A stretch of 10,565 nt of DNA from BMS3ABIN04 sp965554225 (GCA_965554225.1 CBEVZC010000101.1:1-10565); one strand, 5' to 3'; positions 1-7,342 are shown, numbered from the stretch's first letter. The notes: generated by a model not told the origin, from the sequence alone. Made by a program: numbers and translations.

Positions 1-2
1 TA

Positions 3-34
3 CGGGCTTTTTCAGTCAATTGCCCGACTTTTTT
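3..34 (+). terminator. Possible intrinsic terminator of a gene lying left of the window
   Basis: A 5-bp stem CGGGC (3-7) pairs with GCCCG (22-26), with a 14-base loop, and is followed by six T at 29-34. This is the form of a Rho-independent terminator for a plus-strand gene ending before the window. The loop is large, and two forward frames stay open through this stretch (to a TAA at 88-90 and a TAA at about 68-70). The hairpin could therefore lie inside the last codons of an upstream gene instead. Confidence 0.35.
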
Positions 35-100
35 GCAAAGAAAAAAGGAAAGGTGTTGATAAAAGACTAAACAATTTTAAGAACAATTAATCTTTCTGAT

Positions 101-125
101 AATAAATATTCTTATAATATTTATT
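101..125 (+). terminator. AT-only perfect hairpin between convergent ends
   Basis: A perfect 10-bp inverted repeat, AATAAATATT (101-110) and AATATTTATT (116-125), encloses the 5-base loop CTTAT. It lies 7 bases beyond the stop codon of the minus-strand cysteine peptidase. On the plus strand it is followed by CTTTTTATT, so it would work best for transcription from the left. Having only A-T pairs, it is a weak stem and may act as an RNA 3'-end or as nothing. The inverted repeat is seen directly; the terminator role is inferred. Confidence 0.35.
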
Positions 126-132
126 CTTTTTA

Positions 133-1284
133 TTAAAGTCCCAACTTTAATTTAATTGCAGAAGGTATTGCATTTTTATGAACCATAACAGCAATGGTTT
201 TAAGTCGAATATAAGGTTCCGACATGTACCAATAACCATTAAATTTTTTGCCTTTCGTTCCCCAAGAATTTTTTGTGTAATAGAATTTAGTGCCGGCTTG
301 GTCTTTTGCTAACCCTACGATCTGCATTAAATGATCGTCTGTAACATCAAAGTCATCAAAAGCAATTTGGCGCATTTCTTGAGTAATAAATTTTTCAACT
401 TCAGGTTTTTCATCGTCAGAAGATTTGTCTTTGTCAGATTTATTGTTTACCGGAACTACAGCGTAATCCTTTTTTCTATAAAAATTATTATGTCCGGTAT
501 CTCCGTCCCAATCTACCGAATATCCGTTATTAAGTGCGTTATTGATTATTTCTACAAGATCATCAATAGGCACATTATAATATTCGGCATTTGCCCAATT
601 ATCCGGTACTTCCAAAACAAATTTCGTATAAAACGGATGATGAGTGTATGAAGTTATTTCAACATAATCATCAGGGTTAATTCCCGTATATTTCGCAAAA
701 CTTTGTGGTGTATATGTTTTACCATTAACCATAAACTCCTGTGGAACTTTTCCCATGTAAACATCCAAAACGGCGGCGAATGCCTTTTCCCATTTTGTTG
801 ATATTGTTCTGTTTGAATTTCTAAGAACACCGCTTAAAATTCTCTTAAGAACAGAAACCATTTCATGATGATCAAGAATTCCTTTGCTATTCTTAATTTC
901 AGGATATGCTTGCTCCGGCACCAGTCCGTATTTTTTCATAACCATTAAAACATCATGGGCTTGCCCGCCTTCGTCAAAATTTGCTTTACCATGATATCGT
1001 ATATAATTTTCCGCTTTCATTTCATACGCACGTCTGGCAATATACATTTCGGAAAAATCAAACTTTTGTTTGCCAAGTCTAATGGATTCCGTTTCTCCGA
1101 AAGAAGAGGTGGCAAATGCCCAGCATGTTCCGGTCCTTCCTTGATTCTTTACGGAAGTTGTTTCAACGTTATAAATTATCTGAAAGTCGTGACGGTTTTT
1201 AGTCTTCTTTCCCTGCGGGTATGTTATTAAGGGAACAAGTACGGTAAGTATAAGCAGCTGCTTAAAAGCAAAAATCTTTTTCAA
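133..1284 (-). CDS. Exported C1 family cysteine peptidase (bleomycin hydrolase/aminopeptidase C type)
   Basis: This is a papain-fold cysteine peptidase of 383 residues with an N-terminal signal peptide (basic MKK, then a hydrophobic stretch at about 8-21, ending near TYPQG), so it probably acts in the periplasm or outside the cell. The catalytic set is visible in family order: oxyanion Gln48 and Cys54 in NQGRTGTCWAF, His318 in TDDHLM, and Asn339 in KNSWG. The segment TQEMRQIAFDDF before the His is typical of the bleomycin hydrolase/PepC branch (C1B) rather than of papain-type proenzymes with a propeptide. At 383 residues it is shorter than the roughly 450 of cytosolic PepC. A charged Lys/Asp/Glu-rich insertion (about 282-298) looks like a surface loop. 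The start is TTG at 1282-1284, chosen because AGGAG lies 7 bases upstream and the signal peptide begins directly after it. The gene is divergent from the serine protease at 1405. Family assignment is firm; endo- versus aminopeptidase activity is not decided. Confidence 0.9.
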   Translation of the reverse strand: MKKIFAFKQLLILTVLVPLITYPQGKKTKNRHDFQIIYNVETTSVKNQGRTGTCWAFATSSFGETESIRLGKQKFDFSEMYIARRAYEMKAENYIRYHGKANFDEGGQAHDVLMVMKKYGLVPEQAYPEIKNSKGILDHHEMVSVLKRILSGVLRNSNRTISTKWEKAFAAVLDVYMGKVPQEFMVNGKTYTPQSFAKYTGINPDDYVEITSYTHHPFYTKFVLEVPDNWANAEYYNVPIDDLVEIINNALNNGYSVDWDGDTGHNNFYRKKDYAVVPVNNKSDKDKSSDDEKPEVEKFITQEMRQIAFDDFDVTDDHLMQIVGLAKDQAGTKFYYTKNSWGTKGKKFNGYWYMSEPYIRLKTIAVMVHKNAIPSAIKLKLGL

Positions 1285-1368
1285 ATCTTTTCTCCTATTT
1301 CTTTATGCCGAATGGAAATTTATTAAATTTTTATGTTAAAGGCAGAAAATTCTTAAATTGATTTTTTG

Positions 1369-1374
1369 TATAAT
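1369..1374 (+). promoter_or_regulatory. Possible -10 element for the serine protease-isoaspartyl peptidase pair
   Basis: A perfect TATAAT lies 30 bases upstream of the ATG at 1405. Transcription would start near 1381 and leave a leader of about 24 bases holding the GGAGG ribosome site (1394-1398 region). No good -35 box is seen at 16-18 bases upstream. If this lineage uses the Bacteroidota-type sigma factor, the element may not be the real one. Confidence 0.35.
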
Positions 1375-1404
1375 GTCTTTTAAGATTTTAAGCCGGAGGA
1401 AGTA

Positions 1405-2457
1405 ATGATTAACAAAGTAAAATTTGTTTTTTCTTGTGCCGTAATTTTGTCCTTCTTTCTCGTGCAAAGTTGTTCTACTTCAATTTCTCAAATGGCTCAC
1501 CCCGAATTAAGCGACGGCATGTATGACAGTGAATTTCCTTATAAAGATGCTTCGAAGGAATTAGAACAAATCACAGAATCAATTCGAATGATTCACAGCA
1601 TGGCTTTTTATAAAAGTTATATTTTCGACGTTGAAACCAATTTAACTATAAATGATTCAAGATTTCAACATCCAGAAGATTATGCAACTTCCGAAGTGCT
1701 ATTCCATCAAACATTTGCCGGCACTGCCACTATAGTTTACTCAAACAGCGGCAAGATTGCCCTATTAACATGCGCTCATGTATTAAATTTTCCCGATACT
1801 TCTATTTCTTATTTTTCTGATTATTTAGGTAGACGGACAGACATAATTCGTACTGTTTCAATAAAAACAAAACAAACAAATTACCTTCCGGAACTTGAAA
1901 GTCAACCGGAATTTAATGTATTAATAAAAAATGAAAAATTAGATTTAGCTCTATTGGGAAAGAGTCTTAAATTATCAAATGCTATTAGATTGAACCCATT
2001 CCCGTATCCTTGGGGAAATTCTAAAAACTTAAGCTGGGGATCATTTGTATATTTGTTTGGCTATCCTTTAAATAACAAGATGATTACAAAAGGTATAGTA
2101 AGCTTACCCAATAAAAAGGACAATATGAGCTTCTGGGTTGATGCAAATATAAATAAGGGTTTCAGCGGCGGATTGGTTTTGGCAATAAAAGACGGCATTC
2201 CGAATTTCGAATTAGTTGGAATTGTAAAATCGGGTTCAGGACAAACAGATTATTATCTTAAACCCGCATTAGGTGAGCAAGCTCCTGTAATTAACGGCAA
2301 AGTTCCTTATACAGGTAATCTTTATGTAAATAAAAAGATAAGTATGCGATATGGAATAGCGAAAGTTATATCAATAGAAGCAATTGGAACTTTTCTAAAG
2401 AAAAACAAAATAAAATTAGAAAAGATGGGTTATATTTTTGATTATTTTTTCAAATAA
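1405..2457 (+). CDS. Trypsin-like serine protease lipoprotein
   Basis: This is a 350-residue serine protease of the chymotrypsin/HtrA fold, predicted to be anchored in a membrane by lipid. The N-terminus is a lipoprotein signal: hydrophobic residues at about 6-20, then the lipobox LVQSC with the modified Cys at 23. The triad is visible: His125 in LTCAHVL, Asp180 in KLDLALL, and Ser254 in KGFSGGLV. Spacing and the GxSGG form fit trypsin-like proteases that guard or cleave exported proteins. About 80 residues precede the protease domain without a recognised domain. No PDZ domain follows, which sets it apart from DegP/HtrA. The start ATG has GGAGG 7-8 bases upstream. The next gene begins 42 bases after the stop on the same strand, so the two are probably co-transcribed. 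The substrate is unknown. Fold and catalytic residues are well supported. Confidence 0.85.
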   Translation: MINKVKFVFSCAVILSFFLVQSCSTSISQMAHPELSDGMYDSEFPYKDASKELEQITESIRMIHSMAFYKSYIFDVETNLTINDSRFQHPEDYATSEVLFHQTFAGTATIVYSNSGKIALLTCAHVLNFPDTSISYFSDYLGRRTDIIRTVSIKTKQTNYLPELESQPEFNVLIKNEKLDLALLGKSLKLSNAIRLNPFPYPWGNSKNLSWGSFVYLFGYPLNNKMITKGIVSLPNKKDNMSFWVDANINKGFSGGLVLAIKDGIPNFELVGIVKSGSGQTDYYLKPALGEQAPVINGKVPYTGNLYVNKKISMRYGIAKVISIEAIGTFLKKNKIKLEKMGYIFDYFFK

Positions 2458-2499
2458 CATTTTTTAATAGTTGTTAAATAAAATATTAAGGAAACCTAA

Positions 2500-3546
2500 A
2501 TGACATCATTCAAATTTAATCTAATTATTGTTTTATCGGTTCTTCTATTTTTAATGACTGGGTGCCTCAAAAAAGTAAATGAGCTCGGAGGAAGTAGAGC
2601 GAAAATAAAATTTGGCTTGGTCATTCACGGCGGAGCAGGAAATATTACAAAAGGAAGATTTACCAAAGTACAGGAGCAAAAATATGAAAATAAACTACGC
2701 GAAGCTTTATTAACCGGTTACGGCGTTCTTGAACAAGGTGGCTCAAGCGTTGACGCTGTCGAAAAGACAATACGGATTTTAGAAGATTCTCCTCTGTTTA
2801 ATGCCGGTAAAGGTGCCGTTTTTACAAACGCCGGTACCAACGAAATGGATGCTTCTATTATGGATGGTAAAACATTAAACGCAGGTGGAGTTGCCGGGGT
2901 TAAGCATATTAAAAACCCAATTTCTTTAGCCAGATTAGTAATGGACCGTTCTCCGCATGTATTGATGGCCGGTTTGGGTGCAGAGAAATTTGCAAAGGAA
3001 ATGGGTGTAAGTTTGGTCGATACTTCTTATTTCTTTACCGAAAGCCGTTGGAAATCTTTACAGAGAATTAAAAAAAATACAGCTAAAAAAAACAAAGACA
3101 AATCATTATTAAAATTAGATAAGCCGGATAAATTCGGAACAGTAGGTTGTGCTGCATTGGACAAGTTTGGTAATCTTGCGGCGGGTACATCAACCGGAGG
3201 CATGACAAACAAAATGTACGGACGTATTGGTGATTCACCGATTATTGGAGCCGGAACTTACGCTAATAATAAAACATGTGCTGTTTCTGCAACCGGACAT
3301 GGAGAATATTTTATTCGTAATGTAATTGCCTACGACATATCAGCTCAAATGGAATATAAACATACTTCATTAAAAAGAGCAGCCGAAAAAGATATTATGC
3401 AAAAATTGGTAGAACAAAAAGCCGGAGGCGGCGTAATAGCCATTGATAGACTTGGTAATATTGTAACGGTTTTTAATACGGAAGGAATGTTTAGAGGATT
3501 TATGGTTTCGGGTGGAAAACCAACAATCGAAATGTATAAGAACTAA
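2500..3546 (+). CDS. Isoaspartyl peptidase/L-asparaginase (Ntn-hydrolase, T2 family), predicted lipoprotein
   Basis: Enzymes of this family (the E. coli member is IaaA) remove N-terminal isoaspartyl residues from dipeptides and hydrolyse asparagine. They are made as a precursor that cuts itself before a threonine, which becomes the nucleophile of the beta chain. Family motifs run in order: VIHGGAG (41-47), GGSSVDAVE (80-88), NAGKGAVFT (101-109), NEMDASIMDG (114-123), then KFGTVGCAALD with the nucleophile Thr214. Next are TSTGGMTNK (Thr232) and GRIGDSPIIGAG (Arg242, Asp245), the usual substrate-binding residues, and a glycine-rich TGHGEYF (265-271). The Lys-rich stretch at 190-211 is the variable linker before the cleavage site. 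The N-terminus carries a lipobox, LMTGC (Cys22), so the alpha chain would be membrane-anchored; most characterised relatives are cytoplasmic. AAGGAAA precedes the ATG. The gene lies 42 bases behind the serine protease. An isoaspartyl dipeptidase role at the end of extracellular protein breakdown is likely but inferred. Confidence 0.9.
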   Translation: MTSFKFNLIIVLSVLLFLMTGCLKKVNELGGSRAKIKFGLVIHGGAGNITKGRFTKVQEQKYENKLREALLTGYGVLEQGGSSVDAVEKTIRILEDSPLFNAGKGAVFTNAGTNEMDASIMDGKTLNAGGVAGVKHIKNPISLARLVMDRSPHVLMAGLGAEKFAKEMGVSLVDTSYFFTESRWKSLQRIKKNTAKKNKDKSLLKLDKPDKFGTVGCAALDKFGNLAAGTSTGGMTNKMYGRIGDSPIIGAGTYANNKTCAVSATGHGEYFIRNVIAYDISAQMEYKHTSLKRAAEKDIMQKLVEQKAGGGVIAIDRLGNIVTVFNTEGMFRGFMVSGGKPTIEMYKN

Positions 3547-3554
3547 CTTATGAA

Positions 3555-3590
3555 AAACCAGAGGACACGAATTTCCTTGTCCAATGGTTT
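3555..3590 (-). terminator. Hairpin terminator between convergent genes
   Basis: A two-part stem pairs AAACCA (3555-3560) with TGGTTT (3585-3590) and GGACA (3563-3567) with TGTCC (3578-3582), with a 2x2 internal mismatch between them and a 10-base loop. Read on the minus strand, it follows the carboxypeptidase stop by 17 bases and runs into five T (complement of 3553-3557), a good intrinsic terminator. On the plus strand it follows the isoaspartyl peptidase stop by 8 bases but has only a short TTTAATT tail, so it may end both transcripts. Confidence 0.65.
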
Positions 3591-3607
3591 AATTACGACA
3601 TTCGGGA

Positions 3608-5500
3608 CTATTTCACCAGTAACATCTTTCTTGATTTTCTGAAGCCATTAATTTGTAATTGGTAAATATATGTTCCGCTGGCCAATTGAGAAGCATCGAA
3701 AGGAACTTCGTAAATTCCTGGCGATTGTTCTTTGTTAACCAACGTCTTCACTTCCCGGCCTAGAATATCAAAAATTCTTAGTTTTACAAACGCAAGATTT
3801 TGCTTTTCAACAGATGAAATAGAATATTTTATTGTTGTTGCCGGGTTAAACGGATTAGGATAGTTTTGATATAATTGAAAACTATTTATAACAGGATTTT
3901 CCTTAACAGAAAGAATCGGACTTACATAAATAAGTCTGAAAGCATCCGCTATGGCACTTCCTGTAGGATTAGCTTTAACTTTAATGGAAACTTGGTCGGA
4001 ACTTGTAAGGTATAAATCATCTAGGTAATTCCACTGTCCCCCGTTTAATCTTTGCGTTTTTGTTATGGTTGTATCCTTTCCATTAATCGTAATTATAAAC
4101 TTGGTTTCATAAGAATAGTTTGCATCTGTCTGCCACCAGCCATAAAGGACATAATGACTACTTGGAATTAGATGATCGGAACTAAACAATACATAAGCAG
4201 AAGTATCTGTTGTTGGCAATTCATAAAAATTTTCACCGTAAAATTCTTGTCCGGATTGCTTTAATGTAGCAGCTCCGTTAATTATTGCATCTTTATTATC
4301 TAAAATCATACGCTTGGGATGGGATAAATCCAAATATTCCGCGATTGCAAAAACAGTTCTTTTTCCTATCTCCAAAAGATTTTCATTCGTTACTTCCAAG
4401 TCATTAGAGCTTTTTAAGTAGTTATTATAAGGCGTTTCATAGGTTAAAGCCATGACCGAAGAGCCATAGTGATTCCATAGCCATCCTTCCGGAAATTTGG
4501 ATTTTAAAGTAGATTCATTAAAATCCTCTTGTGCAAAGTACGGAATATCCGACGCATTTAAATTTGCAAATTGATATTCCTTACTGTAAAAGAGATTTGA
4601 TGTTGTACCAGGTGTATGAATCCAAAATGTGCAATAAGAAGCAGCTTGGGAGTGCATGTTTAAAAAATTCGAGATGATCCTATCCGAATTAATCTCGGTT
4701 AATCGCTGTTTTAATATTTTAACCTCCTTAGCTGTTTCACTGTCCGCTTTATCCCAATTCGATTCAAGATCAATCCCTTCAAAATTAGTTCTGGAACGCC
4801 CGTAATAAACACCATCGGGATTTACAAATGGGACCATATAAAAAACAACATTGGATAAATAATCGTTAACCACTTCACTATTGCTTAACAATTCTTGAAC
4901 AATCCCATCAAAATGCCACGAGCTTGGGGTTTCGCCGGGATGAGTTCTTGCATGAATCCAAACTTTTAATTTCGAACTATCGGGAACAGTAGGATCTGTG
5001 ATTTTCATTTGCTGCATAGGAAGATTTTGAGGTGTATATCCAATTGTATCCAAAATTACAAACGGACTTTCTTCCCATTCGCTTAGCCGTAGCTGTAAAT
5101 AGCTGAATGTATAAGGTGTATAGTATGCAACAAATACTGTGTCCTGTTCATAGGTCTTTTCAAATACGTTAACCTGCGGACTTTCGCTTTCCGTAAATCT
5201 GGAATAATTTTTATTATCGTATGAGTACATAGCTCTGGAAACGTCACTATTACTTACATTTACGTTTATAAATTTATTGTTAACTCCTGAAATTCTAAAA
5301 TAAAACCATCTTCCTCCTATGTCTTCATTCGTCGTAACAGTATAGTGAACGGAATCGGTTGTCGTTACCGTTTTAAGATTCCCGCTTTCAAAGTTCGCAT
5401 CAAACTTAACCTGAGGGTAAATCATTACTGGTAATATTATAAAAGTGATTATGAAAAATAGAGAGGGACTTAGGTTATTAAATATGTTTTTGTAATTCAT
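3608..5500 (-). CDS. T9SS-secreted zinc carboxypeptidase (M14, cytosolic-carboxypeptidase-like) with golvesin-like domain
   Basis: A 630-residue exported metallopeptidase. Order of parts: signal peptide (about 1-30, ending near IYPQ); beta-rich M14 N-terminal domain of the Nna1/CCP type (about 32-153, with WFYFRISG and YYTPYTFSY); catalytic domain (about 164-393); golvesin/xly-like beta-sandwich (about 399-527, ending ADAFRLIYV); T9SS type A sorting domain (about 537-630, YQNYPNPFNP to a basic end). Zinc ligands are His187 and Glu190 in HPGET and His283 in NMHS. The general base is Glu355 in TYETP. NPDG (227-230) is present, but the usual DLNR substrate-binding motif reads DLES (244-247), losing the Asn and Arg that hold the substrate carboxylate. 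The ATG at 5498-5500 was chosen because the signal peptide follows it directly. An in-frame TTG at 5594-5596 would add 32 residues before the signal. The sorting tail predicts release or attachment at the cell surface. Substrate unknown. Confidence 0.88.
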   Translation of the reverse strand: MNYKNIFNNLSPSLFFIITFIILPVMIYPQVKFDANFESGNLKTVTTTDSVHYTVTTNEDIGGRWFYFRISGVNNKFINVNVSNSDVSRAMYSYDNKNYSRFTESESPQVNVFEKTYEQDTVFVAYYTPYTFSYLQLRLSEWEESPFVILDTIGYTPQNLPMQQMKITDPTVPDSSKLKVWIHARTHPGETPSSWHFDGIVQELLSNSEVVNDYLSNVVFYMVPFVNPDGVYYGRSRTNFEGIDLESNWDKADSETAKEVKILKQRLTEINSDRIISNFLNMHSQAASYCTFWIHTPGTTSNLFYSKEYQFANLNASDIPYFAQEDFNESTLKSKFPEGWLWNHYGSSVMALTYETPYNNYLKSSNDLEVTNENLLEIGKRTVFAIAEYLDLSHPKRMILDNKDAIINGAATLKQSGQEFYGENFYELPTTDTSAYVLFSSDHLIPSSHYVLYGWWQTDANYSYETKFIITINGKDTTITKTQRLNGGQWNYLDDLYLTSSDQVSIKVKANPTGSAIADAFRLIYVSPILSVKENPVINSFQLYQNYPNPFNPATTIKYSISSVEKQNLAFVKLRIFDILGREVKTLVNKEQSPGIYEVPFDASQLASGTYIYQLQINGFRKSRKMLLVK

Positions 5501-5668
5501 GAAAAGCCCGATTGTTTGATGGTTAAAGTTCAAAATATTATTTGAATAAGCATATCTTCTAAATATGATATTTGGAAAGATAGAGGAAATTTTCAATACT
5601 CGGAACTTTTTCTCTACTATATTTTAAGATAATAAGAAAATTAATTGATGAGTAAATTATCTATTAAA

Positions 5669-5682
5669 GTGATGCTCATCAC
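5669..5682. promoter_or_regulatory. CRP-type palindromic site, upstream of the pair
   Basis: GTGA-TGCTCA-TCAC is a perfect palindrome matching the GTGA-N6-TCAC core recognised by the CRP branch of the CRP/FNR family. It is followed by AG, as in the other two sites in this window. Its centre is 28 bp upstream of the next site (5696-5711). Binding is inferred from the match only; the protein that binds is not encoded in the window as far as can be seen. Confidence 0.5.
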
Positions 5683-5695
5683 AGATATTTGAAAA

Positions 5696-5711
5696 TGTGA
5701 AGAAGATCACA
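5696..5711. promoter_or_regulatory. CRP-type palindromic site next to the promoter of the small membrane protein
   Basis: TGTGA-AGAAGA-TCACA matches the full E. coli CRP consensus half-sites exactly. Its centre is at 5703.5. A poor -10-like CATATT at 5733-5738 would place the transcript start near 5745, about 41.5 bases from the centre, which is the spacing of class II CRP activation. The leader would be about 23 bases and hold AGGAAAG ahead of the ATG at 5768. The site match is seen; activation is inferred. Confidence 0.6.
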
Positions 5712-5767
5712 GTATTAGCCTTTCGTTTTGTACATATTTGAGACAAAAGTTATAGGAAAGGTTAGCA

Positions 5768-6049
5768 ATGGAAAATATATCGAATAAACATCAAGCGGCA
5801 GTAAATGAAGATTTAACTTCTTCATCAAAACCTTTATCATTTCTTAAACGATACTTTTTTACTCCTACTTCAGCGGGAATGATGGGCTTTGCGGTTTTTT
5901 TTAGTTTGATTCTCTTTACAAAATTATTTACTTATGTTTTTGGAATTAGTAATGAATTTAGTTTAGGTATTGCAGATGTTTTTAACGCTGCGATCGGCTT
6001 TGTTTTAGTATTTTCTTATAAATTTTTAGAGAATTTTAAAACCGACTAA
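5768..6049 (+). CDS. Small two-helix membrane protein of unknown function
   Basis: A 93-residue protein that I do not recognise. It has a polar N-terminus of about 24 residues and a basic patch (LKRYFF, 26-31). Two hydrophobic helices follow, at about 36-57 and 65-86, joined by a short polar turn (SNEF), and the tail is short and charged. The form is that of a small inner-membrane protein with both ends on the same side; the basic patch before helix 1 suggests the cytoplasm. AGGAAAG lies 8 bases before the ATG, and the reading frame is closed neatly, which supports a real gene. Two CRP-type palindromes upstream suggest that it is under the control of a CRP/FNR-family regulator and perhaps answers to carbon, redox or oxygen state. 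Its stop lies 3 bases from the stop of prfA on the other strand, so it has no terminator of its own in between. No function can be assigned. Confidence 0.75.
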   Translation: MENISNKHQAAVNEDLTSSSKPLSFLKRYFFTPTSAGMMGFAVFFSLILFTKLFTYVFGISNEFSLGIADVFNAAIGFVLVFSYKFLENFKTD

Positions 6050-6052
6050 TAG

Positions 6053-7120
6053 TTAAGAATTAAGCTTATCTGCTCTATCGGCAATTTTAAGTTTTTCGAT
6101 CATTTCGAAAAGATCTCCTTCCATAATGTTTGAAAGATTATAAAGCGTAAGACCAATCCGATGGTCTGTAACTCTGTTTTGCGGGTAATTATATGTCCTT
6201 ATTTTTTCACTTCTATCACCTGTTCTTACAATAGATTTTCTTTGAGCTGCAATTTCATCATCTTTTTTTCGTTTTTCCAAATCATAAAGCCTTGTTTTAA
6301 GCACTTTCATAGCTTTTTGTCTGTTCTTTAACTGAGAGCGCTCATCTTGGCATTGTACCACTATTCCGGTTGGTATGTGAGTGATTCGTACTGCAGTTTC
6401 AACTTTGTTTACATTTTGACCTCCGGCACCACCGCTTCTGTAAATATCAATCCGCAGATCGTTTTGATCTATTCCAATTTCTAAGTCTTCGGCTTGGGGC
6501 ATTACAACAACTGATGCTGCTGAAGTATGCAGGCGTCCGCTGGCTTCTGTAACCGGAACTCTTTGAACACGATGTACGCCGCTTTCAAACTTTAGATCGC
6601 CATAAACTCCTTTTCCGCTTAATCCAAGTACAATTTCTTTAATTCCGCCCATAGTCGATTCGTTTGCGTCAATAATTTCCTGCTTCCATCCTTTTAGCTC
6701 GGCAAACCTCGAGTACATTCTGTATAAATCATTGGCAAAAATTCCGGCTTCGTCTCCACCTGTACCGGCTCTTATTTCCATTATCACATTTTTGTCATCG
6801 TCAGGATCCTTGGGAATCAGCAGAGTTTTAATATCTTCTTCTAATTTAATTTTTTTCCCTTCAAGTTCACCTAACTCCGCTTCTGCCATTTCTTTTAATT
6901 CATCATCATCAGAAGAACTAATTATTTCCTTGTTCTCTTCAATGTTCTTAATTACGTCCATTAAGTTGTTATAAGCATCAACCAATTCCGTTAGTTCGCT
7001 TCTCTTTTTGCTTAATTCTATCAACTTTTCTTGGTTGGAAACTATTTCGGGATCGGATAATTGTTCGTTAATTCCGTCATATTTTTCTTTTATTTCTTTT
7101 AGCTTGTCAAACAGTTCCAT
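6053..7120 (-). CDS. prfA: Peptide chain release factor 1
   Basis: RF1 reads UAA and UAG in the ribosomal A site and triggers release of the finished protein. The 355-residue length is normal for the family. The N-terminal helical domain (about 1-105) is followed by EIRAGTGGDEA (115-125), a hallmark of class I release factors. The stop-codon recognition tripeptide is PVT (189-191), fitting the PxT form of RF1 rather than the SPF of RF2. The catalytic GGQ is at 233-235 in RSGGAGGQNVNK, and DERSQLKNRQKAM follows as expected. The ATG start has GAGG 6 bases upstream. The gene stands alone. The methyltransferase prmC, which modifies the GGQ glutamine and is often beside prfA, does not follow it here; the convergent small membrane gene does. 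No clear terminator is seen at its 3' end. The identification is secure. Confidence 0.98.
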   Translation of the reverse strand: MELFDKLKEIKEKYDGINEQLSDPEIVSNQEKLIELSKKRSELTELVDAYNNLMDVIKNIEENKEIISSSDDDELKEMAEAELGELEGKKIKLEEDIKTLLIPKDPDDDKNVIMEIRAGTGGDEAGIFANDLYRMYSRFAELKGWKQEIIDANESTMGGIKEIVLGLSGKGVYGDLKFESGVHRVQRVPVTEASGRLHTSAASVVVMPQAEDLEIGIDQNDLRIDIYRSGGAGGQNVNKVETAVRITHIPTGIVVQCQDERSQLKNRQKAMKVLKTRLYDLEKRKKDDEIAAQRKSIVRTGDRSEKIRTYNYPQNRVTDHRIGLTLYNLSNIMEGDLFEMIEKLKIADRADKLNS

Positions 7121-7342
7121 ATAATCCTCATAAATGAAATCGAAATATAGTAAAGTTGGTTTAGAATTACTATGCTTGGAAAGTTAATTAAGATAGGAAA
7201 AATTAACAGAAGTAAATCCAAATAGTTTGTTAATAGGAGAATAAATAAAATATTAAAAAACCCGGTTTTGCAGGTCTAAAACTTTAGAATTTTACTTATT
7301 GTTATCATTTTTTAGTGAAGTTTGTTTGTAATCTCCAGGTTT

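Noticed and set aside
1..90. Forward frames open from the left edge, e.g. to a TAA at 88-90, as a possible C-terminal gene fragment
   Set aside because: More than one frame is open over a stretch this short, no family motif is visible, and a terminator-like hairpin occupies the same bases. It cannot be called either way.
331..1230. Plus-strand open frames at 331-651 and 955-1230
   Set aside because: They lie opposite the cysteine peptidase gene, whose frame has a full catalytic set and signal peptide. Their proteins look like low-complexity shadows.
3027..3212. Minus-strand open frame of 61 codons
   Set aside because: It is antisense to the isoaspartyl peptidase around its nucleophile threonine and has no independent support.
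5501..5596. Longer N-terminus for the carboxypeptidase, starting at TTG 5594-5596
   Set aside because: The extra 32 residues would bury the signal peptide, and neither start has a strong ribosome site. The ATG at 5498-5500 fits an exported protein better.
6732..6974. Plus-strand open frame of 80 codons rich in serine
   Set aside because: It is antisense to prfA and has a composition typical of a shadow frame.
7256..7275. AAAAC-CGG-GTTTTTT hairpin on the minus strand as terminator of the glycosyltransferase
   Set aside because: The stem is only 5 bp with one G-C pair, and it lies about 70 bases after the stop; too weak to call.
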